Origin: Acinetobacter zhairuonensis | GTDB lineage: Bacteria; Pseudomonadota; Gammaproteobacteria; Pseudomonadales; Moraxellaceae | Length of the DNA stretch: 64,000 bases | Direction of reading: 5' to 3' | Assembly (NCBI RefSeq): GCF_022601715.1 | Contig: NZ_JAKVIM010000014.1 | Coordinates: 34,002 to 98,001 of the forward strand | Part shown: positions 55,942 to 63,153 of the stretch, in pieces | How the letters are laid out: each line of letters opens with the position of its first letter | Numbering within the stretch: position 1 is the stretch's first letter | Program-made: the position numbers and the translations under genes | The notes under the pieces: generated by a model | What the model was told of the DNA's origin: nothing | What the model saw: the letters and a program-made list of their open reading frames with translations, nothing else | Databases searched by the model: none

Positions 55942-56246
55942 TTACCAACAAGGTACTTAAGAAGCAACCTGAGCATAAACATGTTCAAGGTGTTCAGTCA
56001 TGGTTTGACCCAGCACTTCGCACATTAGAAGGTTTGCTGGATATCAGGAAATCCAACTTACGCAGGATTAACCGCGACGAGGCGAATGCGGCCGTGATGC
56101 GTGATGAATTAATAGAAATGCTAATGACCGAACATCGAATCTCGGCTTGGTATGCAGGAGAAATCATCGCAAGCCTGTTACGAGCTGAGCGAATCATGAT
56201 GTTTGGTCGTTTTATACAGATTATTGAAAAGGCGGGTGAAGAGTGA
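55938..56246 (+). CDS. Hypothetical helical phage protein
   Basis: From the ATG at 55938 (GGAGG upstream, ATGA overlap with the previous gene) it encodes 102 residues, largely helical and charged, with RKSNLRRINRDEANAAVMRDE near the centre. The longer frame from 55818 overlaps the previous gene. It overlaps the replication gene by GTGA. The function is unknown; it is likely linked to early phage functions. Confidence 0.65.
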   Translation: MITNKVLKKQPEHKHVQGVQSWFDPALRTLEGLLDIRKSNLRRINRDEANAAVMRDELIEMLMTEHRISAWYAGEIIASLLRAERIMMFGRFIQIIEKAGEE

Positions 56247-57367
56247 GTAATAAATTTATACCAAACTCATTCATGGTCGCTAATGCGTTTGTGGATGAAG
56301 CAATGAATAAGATCAGCGATGCATCTGTGAAGATCTACCTACTGATTATCCGTAAAACTCGTGGTTGGACTAAGGAGAGCGATGCGCTTTCATTACGCCA
56401 GCTAGAAAGCCTCTCTAGGAAAAGTCGTCCCACAGTCATTAAATGCTTAACTGAGCTTGAAGAAGTAGGGCTGATTAAGAAGCACCACCAATCTAAATAT
56501 GGAAATGTATTCTCGCCAGTGGATAACTACGACATAGGCAATATCATTAAATTTCCATCTAAAAAAGTGCTGGTGAAGACATTCGTTTTGTTCAAAAAAG
56601 AGGTGGTTAAAAATTTTTACCACTTTGGATATGGGGAAAATACAGCTCAAAATAAAGTCGAATTTTATTTAAATCTTGGTAGTCAGAAATCAGTACTGGT
56701 TAAAAATTTTTACCACCTTAATGCTGTGGATAAATCTCCAATGTGGTCAATATTTTTAACCACCTTAAACAACAAGTGGTCAAATATTTTAACCACAGGT
56801 GGTAAAGAATTTTTACCGCAAGTGGTAAAGAATTTTAACCCACAAACTAAAACTATCAAAAAACACTCTCAAAATAAAAAAGAGAGCTGGCTTGTTTTAA
56901 AAAATTTGAAAGATGAAATTGCTTTGGCTAATGATTCAATTCCTGTTGAGAAAATCACTGAAGCAATCTGGTTCACTCGAGAGCTATCTGCATTTGAAAA
57001 TTTCAACGAAGGCAAAAATCATAATCCGCAATTCTTGATCTACCTGTTTGCTGATTGGCTTATTCGTGCGTATTACAAATACGAAAAACAAGCTGCGTCA
57101 AGAACCATGGTGGATGCATCTCCAGCAAGTGGATCTGCGAATACCAAGCGCGAACCCAAACAACTCACAGAGAAACAGATCTCAGCGTTTGCGCAGAAAC
57201 TTGCACATCTTCCTGAGTTCGCAAGTAAGCACAGTGCTCCAGGTGACTCATACGAGCAACTAGCATCAAGAATCAAAATAAAGCTGATGGACCCAACTCA
57301 AGCTAAAAAATGGGAACCCTATCTGAAACAAGTTGGTTTCTCTGGCACCTTGAAGGAGGTGGCATGA
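56243..57367 (+). CDS. Phage replication initiator (O-like)
   Basis: The N-terminal 100 residues form a replication-protein O-type winged helix: FIPNSFMVANAFVDEAMNKI, then RKTRGWTKESDALSLRQLESLS and the recognition segment RPTVIKCLTELEEVGLI. The middle of the gene contains repeated AAAATTTTTACCAC-like words (GGTTAAAAATTTTTACCAC type at 56607-56626 and 56699-56717). These may be iterons for origin binding, as phage O genes often hold the origin. It starts with GTG overlapping the previous stop and is followed by a DUF1064 gene. Confidence 0.78.
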   Translation: MSNKFIPNSFMVANAFVDEAMNKISDASVKIYLLIIRKTRGWTKESDALSLRQLESLSRKSRPTVIKCLTELEEVGLIKKHHQSKYGNVFSPVDNYDIGNIIKFPSKKVLVKTFVLFKKEVVKNFYHFGYGENTAQNKVEFYLNLGSQKSVLVKNFYHLNAVDKSPMWSIFLTTLNNKWSNILTTGGKEFLPQVVKNFNPQTKTIKKHSQNKKESWLVLKNLKDEIALANDSIPVEKITEAIWFTRELSAFENFNEGKNHNPQFLIYLFADWLIRAYYKYEKQAASRTMVDASPASGSANTKREPKQLTEKQISAFAQKLAHLPEFASKHSAPGDSYEQLASRIKIKLMDPTQAKKWEPYLKQVGFSGTLKEVA

Positions 57368-57777
57368 GCTCAATCAGCGTTTCCCAGTACCGTGAAATGT
57401 TTCCACAGCCCAATCAACCGAAGGGAAAGAGCAAAGGGAATAAGTTCAAAGCCATGAAGGTTGAACTGGATGGAATGACCTTCGATAGCAAGAAGGAATT
57501 TCAGCGGTATGTCGAACTTAAAGCGATGCAGCAACGTGGTGAGATCAGAGATCTAAAGCACCATACTAAATTTGAATTGGCACCGAAGACAAAGATTGAA
57601 GGGGAGAAAAGGGCAAAACCAGCATTACGATATTTTGCTGATTTCACTTATTACCGCATTACTGGAGAGTTTGTAGTGGAGGATGTGAAGTCAGCAGCGA
57701 CAAGAAAATTAGCGAGTTATCGCAACAAGAAACACTTGATGAAAACAGTGCACAACATAGACGTAAGAGAAGTTTGA
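57364..57777 (+). CDS. DUF1064-type phage nuclease
   Basis: The 137-residue protein has a PD-(D/E)XK-like pattern: Glu45 (DSKKEFQRY), Asp93 (YFADFTY) and Glu106-Asp-Val-Lys109 (VVEDVKS). This is the DUF1064 family, thought to act as structure-specific endonucleases in phage recombination or replication. The start at 57364 overlaps the replication gene stop as ATGA. Confidence 0.8.
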   Translation: MSSISVSQYREMFPQPNQPKGKSKGNKFKAMKVELDGMTFDSKKEFQRYVELKAMQQRGEIRDLKHHTKFELAPKTKIEGEKRAKPALRYFADFTYYRITGEFVVEDVKSAATRKLASYRNKKHLMKTVHNIDVREV

Positions 57778-57786
57778 GGATAAAGC

Positions 57787-58284
57787 ATGAATGCAGCGGT
57801 TGAGAAAAGACATATTATGCAGACTATAGATTGGTCTCGTTTTGACTTGGAAGGATGGTTATATCAGTTTGGGGCATGGATGTTTTCAGCATCGGGTACT
57901 TGTGGGAAAAGTATCAATCCAATTGCAGTCGCTATGGATAATGCGGTGAAGGCTCAGAAATACAAGAAGCTTACAAAAGCCCAGCAACAGCAAATCATCG
58001 TGGACTATCTTGCTGGTGACTTTGAGCCACCTAAAGCGAAGCGTAGCCGTATTACTTGCCAGATCAACGACAATGAAGCTCGCGCAGTACAGCGTCTAAT
58101 TTTAGATATACAAGGACAATCCGAGATTCTGGATGACTGGATGGAAGCGATTATCTGCCGCTACTTTTATGGCAACTCATGGGCTGAAATGGTGACAAAT
58201 GAACGAAGCCAGATGGATGCACGTATGGATGTAAAGTGCGGTCTGGCTGCGTTGCATAGTCGGTATGGGTTTATAAGTTATTAA
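57787..58284 (+). CDS. Possible late antiterminator (Q-like)
   Basis: The 165-residue protein has the layout of phage Q-type antitermination proteins: DLEGWLYQFGAWMF near the start and a C-terminal helical part with WMEAIICRYFYGNSWAEM, resembling sigma-like helix-turn-helix proteins. It is the last rightward gene before the cargo region, the usual Q position. The family match is weak, so I keep this as a likely role only. No late lysis or structural genes follow within the window. Confidence 0.55.
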   Translation: MNAAVEKRHIMQTIDWSRFDLEGWLYQFGAWMFSASGTCGKSINPIAVAMDNAVKAQKYKKLTKAQQQQIIVDYLAGDFEPPKAKRSRITCQINDNEARAVQRLILDIQGQSEILDDWMEAIICRYFYGNSWAEMVTNERSQMDARMDVKCGLAALHSRYGFISY

Positions 58285-58288
58285 ACTA

Positions 58289-59326
58289 TTATTTGCAGTG
58301 ATTAAAATTCATCATTTGTTTACCAGGATTGAAGACTTCAATGTAGTTCACTTGTTTATTTTCAGGAATCTTAAAAGCGACGAAATAAGGGAGATCATCT
58401 TTATCTTTGACCTTTATTTGGTTGACACTTATAGTGAAATCATCTTGGAAACCTTTATAGCATTCTTTTTCAAAATGAAAATTGGGTTTGTAAGGAAGAC
58501 TCTGTTTTATATGCAATCTATATTCAAGAGAGTTTAAAGGAGTCTTTTTACCTGGATGAATCTGTATATAAATAATTCTTTCTAAGTTATTGACCATATT
58601 CGCTGAAAGTTGATAGATAGCAATATCACTTTCACTTGATTGCGTGTGAATTTTTGGAAGCTTTCGAACTTCGTAATTGTCTTCTTTGATTTTCTTGAAA
58701 AAATCATAGCTTTTGTTTGCATAAATACACTGTGATTTTCCACAAATCACTTTAAATAATTGCCTATTATCAACTTGTACAAAGTTGGTTTTCTTTAAAA
58801 CATCTGTCTTAGAAGCTTCTTTTCCTTTTTCAGAAAAGTTAATGATCAATATCAATACAGTGTAAATTGTTAGTGTAAAAAATATTAGAATAAAATATGA
58901 AATCAATAAAAAGTTAGGAAATAACTGATTTCTATATCTGATTGAATCACGCTGAATTCTACTTCTGATTTGTCTATAAATTTGAGAATGAATTATATTT
59001 GTTTCTTTTCTTATATATTTTTTCCAGAAAATTATTAGATAGTATTGTCCTCTAGACTTAGACTTTCTGATTCTTACTGAAATTTCAGATCTAAAAAATA
59101 ATAAAATTAAAAGTAAAGCAGATAGCACAATTGAGAAGGGTTTTATTAAAAGAATGATGTTATAAAACACTCCTGTATATACATAATCTCCAAAATCAAA
59201 GTTCAGATCGAGATAGTCGTAACCTGTTGGAGTAGTGTATCCTTCAATTATTAATCTACCAGACATGTATAAATAGCCAATGAAGGTTGATGCTCCAAAA
59301 GCTATGAAAAATTCTTTAATATTCAT
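58289..59326 (-). CDS. AT-rich membrane protein, last gene of the cargo operon
   Basis: The 345-residue protein has three hydrophobic segments (residues about 1-23, 55-85 and 145-172), with basic cytoplasmic loops (RIRKSKSRGQYY, RKETNII) between them. A C-terminal domain of about 170 residues lies probably outside the membrane; it has three cysteines and no recognisable motif. Codon use is more AT-rich than in the core genes, a sign of transfer. It is 24 nt downstream of the HNH gene on the same strand. It may be a membrane effector, but no family can be named. Confidence 0.7.
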   Translation of the reverse strand: MNIKEFFIAFGASTFIGYLYMSGRLIIEGYTTPTGYDYLDLNFDFGDYVYTGVFYNIILLIKPFSIVLSALLLILLFFRSEISVRIRKSKSRGQYYLIIFWKKYIRKETNIIHSQIYRQIRSRIQRDSIRYRNQLFPNFLLISYFILIFFTLTIYTVLILIINFSEKGKEASKTDVLKKTNFVQVDNRQLFKVICGKSQCIYANKSYDFFKKIKEDNYEVRKLPKIHTQSSESDIAIYQLSANMVNNLERIIYIQIHPGKKTPLNSLEYRLHIKQSLPYKPNFHFEKECYKGFQDDFTISVNQIKVKDKDDLPYFVAFKIPENKQVNYIEVFNPGKQMMNFNHCK

Positions 59327-59350
59327 TTGAGTACTTTTGTATTTCGAGCT

Positions 59351-60169
59351 TCAATTGCTTTTAAGATGTTTTAACTTTTGCAGATCTTCAGCTGCATTCA
59401 CAATATGCATTTTCTTATGACAGTTTGGACATAAAGCTACAGTATTCTCAGGACTATCGGCACCGCCGTTAGCTAACCATTCAATATGATGCGTTTCTAA
59501 GTATGGTTGGCCAAACTTATCTTTAAATGGTGCTGGTTGATCACATAACTGACAGATGCCGTTAGCCAGTCGTTTAGCTAGCAGTGCGACAGCTTCTGAT
59601 CGAATATAGTATTTTGTGCTAGCATTACGATATCCAACATCAGTCTGCGCAGAAGCTTTAGCATCTTCTAATAGTTGTTCAGTCGATTTTTTACTAAATT
59701 TCCGCTGTTTCTTCTGGCTTGATTGAATCACGGTGTCGATAGTGATTGTGCTTTGTGATTCTGTAAGCTGAAGAGGGAAAATCCATACCTCACGATCTTT
59801 CTTATTGGCATCTTGTTGAACCTTACGATACGGCTCACGAACCAATGTAACCGGACCTTGATAGATATATTCTTTGTCGACAAAGACTTCAAATAGATGA
59901 ACTGACACACCATTAGTATGGCTCTCAGCTAATGTTTTGTTTTGGCTGTTAAGCTGTTGATCACCCACTTGGCCCATACCAGTATAGTGGAGCTCATTAC
60001 CGATCCATTTATCATCATAAATTGATTCAACGTGGTTCGAAATAATCACTAAAGTATTCGTTTTGAGTGATCTACGCATGCCACCTTGGGGAGAACAGCC
60101 GAAATAAGCACATAGGCCAGCATTATCGAGAGTCATGCCAGGTTGCAAATCTTTAAAATCTTTCAACAT
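59351..60169 (-). CDS. McrA-like HNH endonuclease with SRA-like N-terminal domain
   Basis: The N-terminal part (about 10-140) contains YTGMGQVGDQQLNSQNKTL and the hydrophobic strand HLFEVFVD. This pattern resembles SRA/YDG-like domains that read modified bases. The C-terminal HNH nuclease (about 200-260) has Cys206/Cys209, His227-His228, Asn242 and Cys247/Cys250, closely following the McrA zinc-HNH (compare ETHHIEWLANGGADSPENTV with the McrA equivalent). Type IV modification-dependent cleavage is likely. It lies 2 nt after the NUDIX gene. Confidence 0.82.
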   Translation of the reverse strand: MLKDFKDLQPGMTLDNAGLCAYFGCSPQGGMRRSLKTNTLVIISNHVESIYDDKWIGNELHYTGMGQVGDQQLNSQNKTLAESHTNGVSVHLFEVFVDKEYIYQGPVTLVREPYRKVQQDANKKDREVWIFPLQLTESQSTITIDTVIQSSQKKQRKFSKKSTEQLLEDAKASAQTDVGYRNASTKYYIRSEAVALLAKRLANGICQLCDQPAPFKDKFGQPYLETHHIEWLANGGADSPENTVALCPNCHKKMHIVNAAEDLQKLKHLKSN

Positions 60170-60171
60170 TT

Positions 60172-60573
60172 TTAAATCTTATTATCAAGTAAGTAATTAA
60201 CAATTGGTATATCTGCAGCAGCCCAATGAAGTTGTTGCAGCTCCTTAACGGAAAGCCATTCTATACCGATATGTTCATTGAGCAACAATTTATCAATGTC
60301 TTGGCACTCACATAGGTAAGTTTTTAATAGAATTTTGAAGTCAGGATAAGAGTGGTCAACCGTAACCAAGTATTTATGAACTTGAATATCAAGATTCAAC
60401 TCCTCTTTGATTTCTCGAATTAATGCCTGTTCTGAAGTTTCACCAGGTTCAACTTTGCCACCAGGAAATTCGAATGTGTTCGAAAGATAGGGGAACTTAC
60501 TTTGGCCCTTTAAAGCACATAAAAATTTCCCTTGATATTGGATGACTGCAGCAACAACGTTATAGGATTTCAT
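60172..60573 (-). CDS. NUDIX hydrolase (MutT-like)
   Basis: The 133-residue protein has a perfect Nudix box, GGKVEPGETSEQALIREI then KEE (residues 39-58 from this start), for Mg-dependent hydrolysis of nucleoside diphosphate-linked substrates. The family resembles MutT and CTP/dCTP pyrophosphohydrolases; the substrate is unknown. The start is the ATG at 60573, or the ATG at 60597 which would overlap the mazG stop. It is tightly packed between MazG and the McrA-like gene. Confidence 0.88.
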   Translation of the reverse strand: MKSYNVVAAVIQYQGKFLCALKGQSKFPYLSNTFEFPGGKVEPGETSEQALIREIKEELNLDIQVHKYLVTVDHSYPDFKILLKTYLCECQDIDKLLLNEHIGIEWLSVKELQQLHWAAADIPIVNYLLDNKI

Positions 60574-60575
60574 TT

Positions 60576-60941
60576 TTATTTCGCTGCTTTCCACCATTGA
60601 AGCATCTGATGTAGTTCAACATCTTGCATAGTTAAGCCTTCTTGATTTGCTTGATCTTCAACAAATTTGATCCTTTTTTCAAACTTTGAAATAGCTAAAC
60701 CTAAACACTTCTCAGAATCTAGATTTAGGCGGCATGCAAGATTCAGTAAAGAGAAAAGGCAATCACCAAATTCATCTTCAACACGATCTTGGTCCATTTG
60801 TGGAGAATTTATTTCGATAAATAACTCTTCAATTTCTTCTAAAACTTTTTCTTTAGCTTGTTCATGGCTTTGCCAAGTAAAACCTTTTGAAATTAATAAG
60901 TTTTGAATTTCTTCCGCTTTTTGGAGATTACTTTTATCCAT
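60576..60941 (-). CDS. MazG-like nucleotide pyrophosphohydrolase
   Basis: The all-helical protein holds the MazG metal motif: the EExxE group in LEEIEELFIE and the ExxD group in EDEFGDCLFSLL, which bind Mg ions to cleave dNTPs or (p)ppGpp-like nucleotides to monophosphates. I prefer the ATG at 60941 (121 residues), which overlaps the EVE-HNH gene by 8 nt; an earlier ATG at 60953 is possible. It neighbours a NUDIX enzyme, so the two probably treat the nucleotide pool together. Confidence 0.85.
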   Translation of the reverse strand: MDKSNLQKAEEIQNLLISKGFTWQSHEQAKEKVLEEIEELFIEINSPQMDQDRVEDEFGDCLFSLLNLACRLNLDSEKCLGLAISKFEKRIKFVEDQANQEGLTMQDVELHQMLQWWKAAK

Positions 60942-62055
60942 ATCGTTTCTCATTAATTTGATTAAACTTACTATAATGACTATGCATATATTCTTTAAAG
61001 ATAGTTAAATCTTTACCTCTGAATGGAACTTTAATCACAAAATCTAACAATTGATGATTAATGATAATGTCATGAATTAAAGGATCGTTACACATAATCA
61101 GTCTTAGGGATTTTGGTTCGAAAGTAATGAAATAGCGATCAAAGAGTTTGTCCATAAGTGCTGATAAAAGTAAGCCATTTCTAGCATCAATCCTTTCATC
61201 ATTTGTGCTTTCGCTCCAGGGTTTGATATGGCTCGCTAGCAAAAGAGATTCGTGTTTAATACCAGTTAGGAGGCACGTACTCTTAAAGTTTTTTAATATA
61301 TCACGTCTAAATTGACCTTGCCCTAAGCGTGATTGTATAAGCCGCTCTTTTTCTGTTTCAGCTAAAGATGAACTCTGTTGAATAGTTGAGATTTCATTAT
61401 CAATATTCTCATCTGGATTAACTTCAAAAGTTTGTGACTTTTTGCCTGGTTGGAATTTATCAAATACTTTTTTGTCACTATTCCGACTTAGAATAGACGA
61501 GGATAAGTCAAATATGTTACTTAAATTTTTTAATGAATTATCATTAATTTCATTTTCTTTTAAGCGAAGTGAAATATTTGAAATTAATCCATTTCTACCT
61601 TGAACACATGAAGAGTAGCGGAACGCTTCATAGATTTTGGCAACAAGAGGGTCTTCATTTACAGTGAAAGATTCAGCTTTTAAGGAGTAGCTACTATCCT
61701 TAAATTTTAAAGATGGATATGCAGATAGAATCTTAAAATTGAAACGATGTGGGTAAATATTTTCACCTTTCTCATCATCCCATATTTTAGGGTTATCTTC
61801 GTCCTGGGTAGTATTAACCGTGTATATATTGCTGGTCACTTTTGCCAGAACATATTGAGTTAACTGTCCGGAAAATCGGCTTCTCACAGGGCCAAGTAAT
61901 GCATGAGCAAAAAGTAAATAGTCACCGGCTTTAATTTGGTTTGCATTGTCATTTAAACCTTTAAAGCCCCAAATATTTTCATTTAGGCCAGTAAGAAAAT
62001 TTTTATAGCTAGGGTCAGCCACATAAATACAGTGAAGATTTAGAACATCGGACAT
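60934..62055 (-). CDS. EVE-like domain plus HNH_2 endonuclease
   Basis: The N-terminal 130 residues resemble an EVE/PUA-like domain (IWGFKGLN, then IKAGDYLLFA and KIWDDEKGENIYPHRF), of the type that binds modified cytosine or adenine. The C-terminal part has an HNH_2 nuclease: LGQGQFRRDILKNFKSTCLLTG (with Cys261), SHIKPWSES with His276 and ARNGLLLSALMDKLFD with Asn293. Fusions of this kind act as type IV restriction enzymes. It is the first gene of the five-gene cargo operon and overlaps mazG. Confidence 0.82.
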   Translation of the reverse strand: MSDVLNLHCIYVADPSYKNFLTGLNENIWGFKGLNDNANQIKAGDYLLFAHALLGPVRSRFSGQLTQYVLAKVTSNIYTVNTTQDEDNPKIWDDEKGENIYPHRFNFKILSAYPSLKFKDSSYSLKAESFTVNEDPLVAKIYEAFRYSSCVQGRNGLISNISLRLKENEINDNSLKNLSNIFDLSSSILSRNSDKKVFDKFQPGKKSQTFEVNPDENIDNEISTIQQSSSLAETEKERLIQSRLGQGQFRRDILKNFKSTCLLTGIKHESLLLASHIKPWSESTNDERIDARNGLLLSALMDKLFDRYFITFEPKSLRLIMCNDPLIHDIIINHQLLDFVIKVPFRGKDLTIFKEYMHSHYSKFNQINEKRYG

Positions 62056-62312
62056 AATATTTGATTTAATAATAAATTTTTTGAAAGCCTAAGAATTTTA
62101 ATCAGAAAAGCATTAACAAAACAGCCATTCTTTGAAAATTTACGAATTTGATCTTGTGTAAAGCATATGGCTTGTTCCTTAGATAGGGGGCGAAGAGAAG
62201 TAATTCACTAAATATTTAAAAGATGGGCTTTTTTATGCCTTGAGAAAAAATTCAAGAAAGTATAAGTTTTGGGTTAATTAAACTGTATTAGAATAAAAAT
62301 TAAGAGGTAAGT
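62056..62312. other. Divergent intergenic region of the cargo operon
   Basis: The stretch separates the cargo operon from the frameshifted gene and is strongly AT-rich. No open frame with gene character, no clear promoter pair and no strong hairpin could be named. It must hold the promoter of the leftward operon. Confidence 0.4.
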
Positions 62313-62962
62313 TTGGAAATTAGTGAAGAGTTAATTGATGGTTTGTTGTATGCATCTCATCATTTTGAGGGGCAATTAATATCACCTATTGCTAATGGGG
62401 TATTATCTGAGCAGTCATTTCGATATAAAGCTGCTGATTCGTTAGGTTTTATATCCATAGAGCACGCTGCAAGTTTAAGATTTTTAATTGCAAAAGCAAA
62501 ATGCAACACGTCAGCTTTTGCACTATTTAGATTACAGTATGAAGCTTTAGTTAAGGCTCTCTGGGCTTTCTATGTTGCATCAGATGATCAGTTAGAGCTA
62601 ATTGTGGGTGAGTTAAGTGAAGAGCGTGCGGATAGAAACAATAAAGAATTACCACCAATATCTAAAATGTTAAAACAACTAGAAGACAAAAATACACCTT
62701 CTCATCATACTGTTCTTCAACTAATAAGGTTTAAAGAAATTTCATGGAAAGCTTTGAATTCATATGTTCATTCAGGACTACATTTGTTAAGCGAAATATG
62801 CATGGATATCCTGGAGAATTAGTTTTTCCTATCATTAGACAATCCAATAACTTGATGTATATAGCTTCTTATCTATTAGCTATGCTTACAGGATCAAATT
62901 TGATATTAGAACAAGTTAAAGATACGAAACAGAAGTTTATTGATTGTATGCAATTAGATTAA
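62313..62962 (+). pseudogene. Frameshifted helical protein (resembles DUF6988)
   Basis: Two frames give one continuous protein: residues from 62313 (TTG start behind AAGAGG) to the stop at 62822, and a second frame running to 62962. The first ends ...NSYVHSGLHLLSEI and the second continues MHGYPGELVFPIIRQSNNLM, which fits one family of helical proteins that I think is DUF6988. A 1-nt loss near 62780-62800 joins them. Intact homologues should be about 215 residues. It is either a recent mutation, a sequencing error or a shortened product. Confidence 0.65.
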
Positions 62963-63153
62963 TCCTTAAACGTCTCATTCAAAGCCTGCTGCACAGCATC
63001 CACGCGTGACTTACAGGCTTTGTAAGCTTTCATCGATTCTTCAACAATTTGCATCAAATTATCGATATCTGGCTGTTCTTGAGATTCAAGCAATTCAGCA
63101 TTTTTCTGCAGAATATCGAATCCCTCTTTAAAGCTTAATTCTTTCTTAGTCAT
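62959..63153 (-). CDS. xseB: Exonuclease VII small subunit-like
   Basis: The 64-residue protein is a two-helix coiled coil with the XseB pattern (LSFKEGFDILQKNAELLE, then a helix of similar length with MKAYKACKSRVD), slightly shorter than the E. coli form. It binds the large subunit and overlaps the xseA 3' end by 8 nt on the same strand. Together the two proteins degrade single-stranded DNA to oligonucleotides. Confidence 0.8.
   Translation of the reverse strand: MTKKELSFKEGFDILQKNAELLESQEQPDIDNLMQIVEESMKAYKACKSRVDAVQQALNETFKD

Noticed and set aside
55617..55988. A 123-residue minus-strand frame
   Set aside because: It is antisense to two tightly coupled phage genes and has no ribosome site or family pattern.
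62744..62962. A separate 72-residue gene after the 169-residue frame
   Set aside because: Its first residues repeat the previous gene in another frame and its later part continues that protein's family pattern; a frameshift explains both better than two genes.
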